Assembly (NCBI RefSeq): GCF_003610295.1
Contig: NZ_RAPV01000001.1
Span: forward strand, 6,324,001-6,388,000
Direction of reading: 5' to 3'
Source of the DNA: Paraburkholderia sp. BL23I1N1
Lineage (GTDB): Bacteria; Pseudomonadota; Gammaproteobacteria; Burkholderiales; Burkholderiaceae
DNA: 64,000 nt
The translations under genes and the position numbers were made by a program. Positions 1 to 6,532 of this stretch are shown piece after piece. How positions within the stretch are numbered: position 1 is the stretch's first letter; each line of letters opens with the position of its first letter. The notes beneath the pieces are model-generated. The model searched no databases and had not been told where the DNA came from. It was given only the letters and a program-made list of their open reading frames with translations.

Positions 1-1043
1 CCGGCACAGAAGAACATGCCGCAACCGATCAGAACGAGCTGCAACGGGCCGGCGGGCAGTTGAAAAGCGACGCCGAGCAGGACGCAGCACAACAGGCAGT
101 ACACGATCGCGGTCAGCCACTTTCTTTGTACGACCTTCCTGTTGAGACGGTCGGAGAGGCTTCCGCACGCAATCATGCCAAGGCCGGTCACGAGCACGAA
201 CACCGCGCCATGCACGGCCGCTTTACCGGGCGCCATGCCGTAATAGCGATTCAGGAAACTTGGCATCCAGGACCACACGGCCGCCGGGACCAGCAGATGC
301 ATACCGCTGCCCACGTAAGCGCACACGACGGACTTCGTGGAAAACAGGCCCTTCATCAGCGCGCGGAAACTCATGCGCACGCCAAAATTACTCTTCTGCC
401 CTGCAATCACCGGTTGGAGCGCCGCCAGTTTTTTCTCCGTGACAACACAACGGTAAATCACCACGAGCGCGATACCGACGCAGGCCATTGCACCAAACGA
501 CCAGCGCCATCCAAGATGGCTCGCGACCGCGCCGCCCAGCGCCATGCCCATCACGGAGCCAAACGCCCCACCTGCCATGAAGGTGGCGGTGAGCGTGGCG
601 CGCAGGCGCGCTGGAAAAATGCTCAGGACGAGCGCGATGCCCACACTGCCGTAAGCCGCCTCGCCGATACCGACGCAAGCACGCGCGATCAGCATCTCGC
701 CGTAGCTCGTCGAGATGGCACAGCCGAGCGTCGCGAGACTCCACAGCGCCGCCATCAGCACGATGCTCTTTACGCGGCCCCAGCGATCCGCGAGGACCGA
801 AAGCGGAAAGGTCAGCAGGCCAACCATCAGCGCCACCACGCTGCTGAGCGAGCCGAGCTTCGTGTCGGAGAGGTCCCACGCAGACTTGATAAACGGAAAG
901 ACCGCGTTCAACACCTGGCGCGACATATAGTCGGACAACAGCAGCCCGACCGTGAGCGCGCAGACCACCCACGCGTAGGCGGGTATGTCCGATTGCGTCG
1001 CCGAAACATCGCCCGTGGTGGGCTCAGCATGCTGTAAAAGCAT
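1..1043 (-). CDS. MFS transporter, 3' end outside window
   Basis: This gene reads on the minus strand from an ATG at 1043 and runs off the left edge, so only about the first 347 residues are present. It is a cytoplasmic-membrane major facilitator. The opening residues are MLLQHAEPTTGDVSAT, followed by repeated hydrophobic segments. A DRWGR motif between the second and third helices matches the MFS loop signature. The start is supported by an AAGGAGA ribosome site just upstream. It lies downstream of the BKACE gene in the same direction, with a strong hairpin in the 150-bp gap, so the two are probably one transcriptional unit with partial termination between them. Its substrate is plausibly an acid or amine handled by the BKACE enzyme; that is inference. 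The rest of the gene is not visible. Confidence 0.85.
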   Translation of the reverse strand, partial: MLLQHAEPTTGDVSATQSDIPAYAWVVCALTVGLLLSDYMSRQVLNAVFPFIKSAWDLSDTKLGSLSSVVALMVGLLTFPLSVLADRWGRVKSIVLMAALWSLATLGCAISTSYGEMLIARACVGIGEAAYGSVGIALVLSIFPARLRATLTATFMAGGAFGSVMGMALGGAVASHLGWRWSFGAMACVGIALVVIYRCVVTEKKLAALQPVIAGQKSNFGVRMSFRALMKGLFSTKSVVCAYVGSGMHLLVPAAVWSWMPSFLNRYYGMAPGKAAVHGAVFVLVTGLGMIACGSLSDRLNRKVVQRKWLTAIVYCLLCCVLLGVAFQLPAGPLQLVLIGCGMFFCA

Positions 1044-1151
1044 TTCGTCTCCTTCTCGTGTGGCGCTTCCTGCTCCCTTTTTCCGTAACGGATAAAAGGG
1101 GCCGATATGTGTGCCGGTCCCCGAAGCAAGCCGGGGCGTCTCCTCCTTCAA

Positions 1152-1185
1152 CCGCCATCGGCACGAGATGTCATGCCGATGGCGG
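1152..1185 (-). terminator. Intergenic hairpin between BKACE and MFS genes
   Basis: A perfect 12-bp inverted repeat (1152-1163 with 1174-1185, loop of 10) lies 12 nt beyond the BKACE stop codon. There is no T-run on the minus strand. It is therefore either a weak or Rho-assisted terminator, or an mRNA 3'-end stabiliser that lowers MFS expression relative to BKACE. Confidence 0.45.
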
Positions 1186-1196
1186 GTACCGCCCTG

Positions 1197-2252
1197 TTAC
1201 GCCGCGCGCAGCGGCAGGTTCTTCACGCCTGCCTTGCGATTCGGTGTCATGCCGTTGGCCGCGAGTGTTTCGTCGATCGTCTCGTACTGCACACCGATCT
1301 TGTAGATCTCGCGCGCTTCCTTGCCGCTCGCAATCTCGCGGCCCAGTTCGCGCGCCACGCGCACGCACTGTTCGATCTGCTGCACCGAGCTCATGCGATT
1401 GCCATGCTGGTCGATGATCGTATCCTCGATACCGCAGCGCGGGTGCAGACCCATGGACATCGCCATCATGTTGAACGGCAGGACGTTTTTCAGCAACGAC
1501 TCGGCCGTGACCGTACCGCCGTCCGGCGCACGGTGGACGAAGTTGAAGAAGTTGAACGGGTTCGGACCGTCGAAGCCACCGCCGATGCCGATCCACGTCA
1601 GGTTCAACGGCCCCTTGTAGACGCCCTTGCGCACCAGACGATCGAGCGTTTCGAGCGCATGAATACCGGTGAGCTGGAAGTGCGGCTGGATACCCGAGAC
1701 CTGCAGGCGGCGCAGGTGCTCCTCGACCCAGGCCGGACCCGCGGGCACCGTCATTTCGCTATAGGCCGCCATGAGCGCGGGATTGGCCAGCGAGGTACCT
1801 TCCAGGTACGCCGGATAGAGCAACTCCATGATGTTCATCTGCGTGGTGTTGATCGCGACCGTCACCTGATCGGGCTTCGGGTCGAGATCGGCCAGCATGT
1901 GACGCGTGTCGTCGGACAGCCACTTCGCGGCCTGGCCGTCGTCTTCCGGCGCAAACGAAATCGAGCCGCCCACCTGGATGATCATGTCCGGCACGGCCGC
2001 GCGCACGCCGGCGATCAGTTCATTGAACTTCGACAGGCGCTTTGAGCCCTTGCCGTCCAGTTCGCGCACGTGCAGGTGCAGCACGGTCGCGCCGGCGTTG
2101 TAGCAGTCGACGGCCTTCTGGATCTGCTCTTCCATCGTCACCGGAATATCTTCGGGAAAGTCTTCCGGCGCCCATTCCGGGCCGTACGGCGCGACGGTGA
2201 TGACTACCTTGTCCTGATTCTCCGGGTGCAGCGAGTCGTCGAGAAATTGCAT
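1197..2252 (-). CDS. BKACE family beta-keto acid cleavage enzyme (DUF849)
   Basis: This 351-residue protein belongs to the BKACE/Kce family. These are zinc-dependent TIM-barrel enzymes that condense a beta-keto acid with acetyl-CoA and split it into acetoacetate and a CoA thioester. The family zinc-ligand pair is visible as H59 and H61 in VLHLHVREL. A second glycine-rich loop, GIGGGFDGPNP, lies near residue 245. The ATG at 2252 has a GGAGG site 6 nt upstream, and the length is somewhat above the family's usual 270-310 residues. It is divergent from an AraC regulator and followed by an MFS transporter, which suggests a small inducible catabolic unit. The substrate cannot be read from sequence. 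Dehydrocarnitine is one known BKACE substrate, but the usual carnitine neighbours are absent. Confidence 0.88.
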   Translation of the reverse strand: MQFLDDSLHPENQDKVVITVAPYGPEWAPEDFPEDIPVTMEEQIQKAVDCYNAGATVLHLHVRELDGKGSKRLSKFNELIAGVRAAVPDMIIQVGGSISFAPEDDGQAAKWLSDDTRHMLADLDPKPDQVTVAINTTQMNIMELLYPAYLEGTSLANPALMAAYSEMTVPAGPAWVEEHLRRLQVSGIQPHFQLTGIHALETLDRLVRKGVYKGPLNLTWIGIGGGFDGPNPFNFFNFVHRAPDGGTVTAESLLKNVLPFNMMAMSMGLHPRCGIEDTIIDQHGNRMSSVQQIEQCVRVARELGREIASGKEAREIYKIGVQYETIDETLAANGMTPNRKAGVKNLPLRAA

Positions 2253-2342
2253 CGTTTCCTCCAGAAATAATTGGATGTTTTACCGCCGCGTCAGGCACAT
2301 ATCGGTGCGACGGGGGATGAGTCAGTGAGGCGAAGATACGGC

Positions 2343-2360
2343 AATCCGCTAATACGGATT
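2343..2360. promoter_or_regulatory. Palindrome in the BKACE/AraC divergent promoter region
   Basis: A perfect inverted repeat, AATCCG-N6-CGGATT, sits in the 231-bp intergenic region between the BKACE start (2252) and the AraC start (2484). Its position suits an operator for the adjacent AraC regulator. That assignment is inference; AraC proteins more often bind direct repeats. Confidence 0.35.
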
Positions 2361-2483
2361 TCGTTTTCGGTGACATTGTTTTATGATTTGACGACACTGA
2401 GCGTTAACACTGATGCAGCGACTAATGCAGCGACCGATCGCACCCGAAGGGGTTTTACACGCGAGAAAACGAAAGGAGACAGG

Positions 2484-3485
2484 ATGCAAAGCATGGTGAG
2501 ATCGTCAACGTTGCGCGGGTATTTCGACGTTGCGAGAGGCCTGGGCCTCAACCCGTACGAGCTCGTGCAGGAAGTCGGTCTCGACGCTGTGACGCTGGCG
2601 AACCCCGATGAGCGGATCCCGGCGGACGGCGCCTGCCGCCTGCTCGAAGTGACGGCGGAGAAGGCGTCGTGTGCGACGCTCGGGTTGCAGATCGCGCAGA
2701 CCCGCCAGCAGTTCGGCAGTGGCGTCGTCAACGTTCTGCTCGCCCACAAGCGCACGCTCCGCGAGGTGCTGCTGGCCGCCGCGCAGTACCGCTATCTGCT
2801 CAACGAAGCGCTGGGTGTCTACGTCGAAACGACCGGCGACACGGTAACGATCCGCGAAGAGATCGTCGCCGAACCGGGCACCCGGACCGTCCAGGCGATC
2901 GAACTGGCAGTCGGCGTGCTGTCGCGCCATTCCAGCGCGCTCCTCGGCGCCCACTGGAAACCGCACAGTGTTCACTTCACCCATTCCGCGCCGTCCGACC
3001 TCACCTTCCATCGCCGCTTCTTCGGCTGCCCGGTGGCATTCGAAAGCGACTTCAACGGATTCGTTTGTGCGGCGGCGGACCTCGACTATCCGAATCCGAA
3101 CGCGGACCCCGTACTGGTCCGTTATGCGGAAAGCCTCGCCAATCCGCTAAACGAAACAGTGGCGGATTCCATTGCGCTGGAGGTGCGCAAGACGATTTAC
3201 CTGCTCTTGCCCCTCAGTCAGGCTTCCATCGAACTGGTGGCGCGGCAACTGAATCTGACGGTGCGCACGCTGCAGCGCCAGCTTGATTCAGCCAGTTCCA
3301 GTTTCTCGGGCATCGTTGAAGAAGTGCGGCGTGATCTTGCCGTGCGCTATCTGCTCAACCCACGCTATCCGATCGGGCGGGTCGCCGCCCTGTTGGGCTA
3401 CACCAACCAGGGAGCATTTACGGTCTGGTTCCAGAAGCGTTTTGGACTGACACCCCGCGACTGGCGCAGCCGCCACCGAAAGTGA
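2484..3485 (+). CDS. AraC family transcriptional regulator (arabinose-binding type N-terminus)
   Basis: This 333-residue regulator has an N-terminal effector domain of the arabinose-binding type (about residues 20-200) and a C-terminal AraC double helix-turn-helix (about residues 235-333). The second helix-turn-helix region ends in FGLTPRDWRSRHRK, typical of the family. The start is placed at 2484 because AAAGGAGACAGG precedes it. An in-frame upstream ATG at 2271 would add 71 residues that do not look like protein and would cover the intergenic palindrome. It is transcribed away from the BKACE/MFS pair, so it probably controls that pair. The second AraC gene in the window (15632) has the same length and architecture. 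Confidence 0.88.
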   Translation: MQSMVRSSTLRGYFDVARGLGLNPYELVQEVGLDAVTLANPDERIPADGACRLLEVTAEKASCATLGLQIAQTRQQFGSGVVNVLLAHKRTLREVLLAAAQYRYLLNEALGVYVETTGDTVTIREEIVAEPGTRTVQAIELAVGVLSRHSSALLGAHWKPHSVHFTHSAPSDLTFHRRFFGCPVAFESDFNGFVCAAADLDYPNPNADPVLVRYAESLANPLNETVADSIALEVRKTIYLLLPLSQASIELVARQLNLTVRTLQRQLDSASSSFSGIVEEVRRDLAVRYLLNPRYPIGRVAALLGYTNQGAFTVWFQKRFGLTPRDWRSRHRK

Positions 3486-3564
3486 AAATGCGCAGGGTCG
3501 CCATTGCGGCCCGAATCGACACCCGTTGCGCGAGTTGAAGCGCGCGGCGCGATCCGAGCATGCT

Positions 3565-3585
3565 CCCCCTCCCATACGGAGGGGG
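3565..3585. promoter_or_regulatory. GC palindrome CCCCCTCC-N5-GGAGGGGG
   Basis: A perfect 8+8 palindrome with a 5-nt spacer lies between the AraC gene and the small ORF at 3639. It resembles the palindromes at 10775, 13628 and 24671, which sit upstream of the LAL-regulator/porin genes. No T-run follows, so it is not a typical terminator. Unlike the others, no TACGTAT-like box is seen at the matching distance. Confidence 0.4.
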
Positions 3586-3638
3586 GCGACCGGAAACGGC
3601 CCGCCCCAGACTTCACTCAAGCGATAAGGGAGAGCGCC

Positions 3639-3887
3639 ATGCAAAACGATGTGAGTTCTTTGCGCAGGTTGATCGACAAGTGGCTTGGCCACTGTTGCGA
3701 CGGGACTGTCCAGGTGATCGGGTTCAGCCGCACATCGTCGAATCGGCGCCGCTACATACGCGTCGGCGTAGGCCATAGCGATAGTTTCCTGGCTATTACT
3801 TTCTTCCGGCATGGCGACGGTTCGTGGAACGTGTATCCACCGAGGCGGGAAGCACCCATGATGGGCACGTCCAGTTTCGCGGCATGA
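3639..3887 (+). CDS. Small hypothetical protein, 82 aa
   Basis: This is a small ORF with a good ribosome site (AAGGGAGAG) 6-8 nt before the ATG at 3639. The product is basic in its first half (SSNRRRYIRVGVG) and contains an aromatic stretch, AITFFRHGDGSWNVYPP, that reads like the edge strands of a small beta fold. I do not recognise a named family, although short proteins of this general appearance are common in Burkholderia. It lies alone between the AraC gene and the phaJ promoter element, and is preceded by the palindrome at 3565. Function unknown. Confidence 0.5.
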   Translation: MQNDVSSLRRLIDKWLGHCCDGTVQVIGFSRTSSNRRRYIRVGVGHSDSFLAITFFRHGDGSWNVYPPRREAPMMGTSSFAA

Positions 3888-3941
3888 CCGCATCGGGCCT
3901 GACAAGTTTGCGCATCGCGCGATTCGTCTCATTCGCAAGCC

Positions 3942-4027
3942 GTGGCCGACTTTGTCAATAGATGGGCCGATTCAGGTAGTCGATCAACGTCGAATTGAGA
4001 CTACGATCGTTTCAACGGTTATCGCGG
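3942..4027 (+). promoter_or_regulatory. 86-bp duplicated promoter element, copy A (upstream of phaJ)
   Basis: This 86-bp stretch aligns without gaps to 16732-16817, with 73 of 86 positions identical by my count. Copy A ends 64 nt before the phaJ ATG; copy B ends 62 nt before the acyl-CoA dehydrogenase ATG. Shared landmarks are TTTGTCAATAGATGGGCCGA near the left end and an imperfect dyad GTAG[TC]C-N17-GACTAC followed by GATCG. It is the probable promoter/operator of phaJ-phaC. The binding protein is unknown; the two LAL regulators and the AraC regulator nearby are candidates. Confidence 0.75.
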
Positions 4028-4091
4028 CGGCAGCGCTTCGGGAACATACAGGGTCAGTCCATCCATGCGGTAATAACGAGTTGAGCGACAG

Positions 4092-4589
4092 ATGAACGAA
4101 ATCGGCGGTTACGACATTGAAGATCTGGAAGCCGGCATGAGCGCCACTTTTGCGAAAACCATGACGGAGTCGGACATCCTGTTCTTCGCGGCCGCATCGG
4201 GCGATAACAACGCAGTCCATATTAACGAGGAATTCGCGCGCACTACCCCGTTCAAAGGGCGCATTGCGCATGGAATGCTGAGCGCAAGTGTGATTTCCGC
4301 GACCCTCGCCAGTCGGCTCCCGGGCCCCGGCACCGTCTACCTCGGACAGAACCTGCGTTTCAAGGCACCGGTCCGGCCTGGCGATACGGTGCATGCAACA
4401 GTCGCCGTGAAAGAACTGCAGCCGGAAAAGTGCCGCGTCGTGATGTCGACAGTCTGTACGGTTGAAGGAAACGTGGTGATCGACGGCGAAGCGGTCGTCA
4501 TGGTCACGTCCCGTGCGCGGCGTCTGGCTGAACGCGCGGCCAGCGCCGAACCATCCGCAAACGTGAGTCAGTCAATCGAGGCGGTGTGA
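4092..4589 (+). CDS. phaJ: MaoC-like (R)-specific enoyl-CoA hydratase
   Basis: This 165-residue single hot-dog-fold hydratase converts trans-2-enoyl-CoA from beta-oxidation to (R)-3-hydroxyacyl-CoA, the monomer for PHA synthase. The hydratase-2 motif is present as FFAAASGDNNAVHINEEFA, with the catalytic pair D38 and H43 at the usual spacing of 5. It is slightly longer than PhaJ of Aeromonas (about 134), mainly through a polar C-terminal tail rich in Ala and Ser. The stop codon overlaps the possible GTG start of phaC, so the two are cotranscribed and probably translationally coupled. Expression is expected from the 86-bp element at 3942. Confidence 0.9.
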   Translation: MNEIGGYDIEDLEAGMSATFAKTMTESDILFFAAASGDNNAVHINEEFARTTPFKGRIAHGMLSASVISATLASRLPGPGTVYLGQNLRFKAPVRPGDTVHATVAVKELQPEKCRVVMSTVCTVEGNVVIDGEAVVMVTSRARRLAERAASAEPSANVSQSIEAV

Positions 4590-4591
4590 CC

Positions 4592-6466
4592 ATGCCGTTA
4601 AACGTACCCGCTGAATATGTCCAGGGATTCATCAAGTCCGGGCAGCAGTTCTGGCACGCCCTGGCCGGTCTGGAGGCGAATGGCGATCCGCAGGACGATA
4701 CGCACACTGGCGCGGCGCCCCCGGAAGCACTAGCCGCTCCCGTGGCACTGCTCGAGGCGCACTCCGCGTACTGGCCACAGTTGGCGTCGGTTTGGACGCG
4801 AACGCTGGCCAGCACAATGGGCGCGGAAACCGAGCCCGTGATTGCCCCGAAGCGAGGCGACCGCCGCTTTCTCGCCGAAGACTGGCACAAGAATACCTGG
4901 TACAGCCTGCTCAAGCAGAGCTACCTGCTCAATGCGCGGCTGCTTGAAGATGTCGTCGACGCGGTTGTTCTAGACGAAAATGACAAACGGAAACTCGAAT
5001 TCTTCACGCGGCAGTTCATCGATGCTCTAAGCCCAGCCAATTTCGCCGCGACCAATCCCGAGGCGCTCAAGCTCGCGTTCGAATCCAGCGGCGACAGCTT
5101 GCGTGACGGCTTCGCGAATCTGCTTGCCGATCTGCAGCGCGGCACCATTTCGATCACGGACGAGACCGCTTACGAGGTCGGGCACAACGTGGCGGCGTCC
5201 CAGGGCGCGGTCGTGTTCGAGAACGATCTGTTCCAGTTGATCCAGTATGCCCCGCTCACCGACAAGGTCGCCAAACGCCCGCTGGTGATCGTGCCGCCTT
5301 GTATCAACAAGTACTACATTCTCGATCTGCAACCTGAAAATTCCTTTGTGCGTTTTGCCTGCGAACAGGGGATGACGGTGTTCATGGTGTCGTGGCGCAA
5401 CCCCGATGCCGCCATGGCGCACACGACCTGGGACGACTACGTCGAACAGGGTGCGTTGACGGCCCTCAACGTTGCGCAGGCGATCACTCGCGCCGACCGG
5501 GTCAACGCGGTGGGCTGGTGCGTGGGCGGCACCATTCTGTCATCGGCCACGGCGATCTCCCGGGCACGCGGCGACGACACGGTGGCCAGCCTCACGTTGC
5601 TCACCACGATGCTGGACTTCGAAGAACCTGGCGAGCTGGGCTTCTTCATCGACGAAGCGGGCGTCGCACAGCGCGAGGGTGCCATCGGCCGGGGCGGAAT
5701 CTACTCCGGCAAGGAACTTGGGTTCACGTTCCAGATGTTGCGGGCAAACGATCTGATCTGGCCTTACGTCATCGATAACTACCTGAAAGGCAAGTCGCCG
5801 CCGGCATTCGATCTGCTGTACTGGAACGCCGACAGCACGAATCTGCCGGGCCCCATGTACACCTGGTATTTGCGCAACATGTACCTGGAGAACAACTTGT
5901 GCAAACCGGGGCGGTTGACCGTGTGCGGCACGCCAGTCGACCTGGGACGCATCGACACCCCGACCTACGTGCTGGCAACCGAAGACGATCACATCGTGCC
6001 GTGGCGATCGGCTTATCGATCCACACAACTGGTGAAGGGGGTTAAGGGGGTTGATGGGGTTGATGGGGTTGATGGGGTTGATGGGGTTGATGGGGTTGAT
6101 GGGGTTGATGGGGTTGATGGGGTTGATGGGGTTGATGGGGTTGATGGGGTTGATGGGGTTGATGGGGTTGATGGGGTTGAGGGCCCGGCTCAGTTCGTTC
6201 TCGGCGCGAGCGGCCACATAGCGGGGGTCGTCAATCCCGCGTCGAAGAACAAGCGAAGTTTCAGGGTCGGTGGCGATTCGACCGGCGATCCGGATGCGTG
6301 GCTGGCGACGGCCGAAACACGGCCGGGCAGTTGGTGGCCCCATTGGATCGAGTGGCTGAAACCGTACGCGGGCGAATCGGTCAAGGCGCGCACGAAGCTG
6401 GGAAGCGCCCGTCATCAGCCGGTCGAACCGGCGCCCGGGCGCTATGTGAAAGTTCGCACGACATAG
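4592..6466 (+). CDS. phaC: Class I poly(3-hydroxyalkanoate) synthase with an in-frame VDG tandem repeat
   Basis: This 624-residue alpha/beta-hydrolase-fold polymerase builds PHA from (R)-3-hydroxyacyl-CoA at the granule surface. The lipase-like box GWCVGG holds the catalytic C310. D466 (EDDHIVPW) and H542 (ASGHIAG) complete the triad. In Cupriavidus necator PhaC the triad is, from memory, C319-D480-H508, so Asp and His are 28 residues apart. Here they are 76 apart, exactly 48 more, matching a 16-unit tripeptide repeat at 6041-6184 (VKG, 14 VDG, VEG). ATG 4592 is preferred because GAGG lies 10 nt upstream; GTG 4586 is the alternative and overlaps the phaJ stop. Outside the repeat the protein looks intact, including the N-terminal region starting PLNVPAEYVQGF. 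Whether the inserted loop affects activity or granule association is unknown. Confidence 0.93.
   Translation: MPLNVPAEYVQGFIKSGQQFWHALAGLEANGDPQDDTHTGAAPPEALAAPVALLEAHSAYWPQLASVWTRTLASTMGAETEPVIAPKRGDRRFLAEDWHKNTWYSLLKQSYLLNARLLEDVVDAVVLDENDKRKLEFFTRQFIDALSPANFAATNPEALKLAFESSGDSLRDGFANLLADLQRGTISITDETAYEVGHNVAASQGAVVFENDLFQLIQYAPLTDKVAKRPLVIVPPCINKYYILDLQPENSFVRFACEQGMTVFMVSWRNPDAAMAHTTWDDYVEQGALTALNVAQAITRADRVNAVGWCVGGTILSSATAISRARGDDTVASLTLLTTMLDFEEPGELGFFIDEAGVAQREGAIGRGGIYSGKELGFTFQMLRANDLIWPYVIDNYLKGKSPPAFDLLYWNADSTNLPGPMYTWYLRNMYLENNLCKPGRLTVCGTPVDLGRIDTPTYVLATEDDHIVPWRSAYRSTQLVKGVKGVDGVDGVDGVDGVDGVDGVDGVDGVDGVDGVDGVDGVDGVDGVEGPAQFVLGASGHIAGVVNPASKNKRSFRVGGDSTGDPDAWLATAETRPGSWWPHWIEWLKPYAGESVKARTKLGSARHQPVEPAPGRYVKVRTT
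6041..6184 (+). repeat. 9-bp coding tandem repeat (GTTGATGGG)n inside phaC
   Basis: Sixteen consecutive 9-bp units are present: one GTTAAGGGG, fourteen GTTGATGGG and one GTTGAGGGC, encoding VKG, VDG x14 and VEG. A degenerate GTGAAGGGG (VKG) precedes them at 6032. The near-perfect copies imply recent expansion. Unit changes keep the reading frame, so copy number can vary without inactivating phaC. The coding strand presents runs of four G separated by TTGAT. Confidence 0.97.
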
Positions 6467-6498
6467 TTTCCGCTCTGGTTTCCACTCTGAGCAGAGCG

Positions 6499-6530
6499 GC
6501 CCCGGCCGGACACGATCCGTTCGCCGGGGC
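6499..6530. terminator. Hairpin between convergent phaC and GGDEF-EAL genes
   Basis: A perfect 8-bp inverted repeat GCCCCGGC/GCCGGGGC (6499-6506 with 6523-6530) fills the short gap between the phaC stop and the stop of the convergent gene. It probably acts as a bidirectional terminator, although U-runs are weak on both sides. Confidence 0.55.
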
Positions 6531-6532
6531 TG

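Noticed and set aside
60..1037. 325-aa plus-strand ORF at the left edge
   Set aside because: Shadow of the partial MFS gene on the other strand, which has clear helices and the DRWGR motif.
3942..4027. Sigma54 promoter within the 86-bp element
   Set aside because: TGGCCGA at the left end suggests a -24 box, but no GC dinucleotide follows at the required distance.
5540..6415. Long minus-strand ORF with (NPI)n repeat, 291 aa
   Set aside because: It is the antisense shadow of the phaC repeat; the repeat lacks stops on the opposite strand too. No start signal or recognisable domain.
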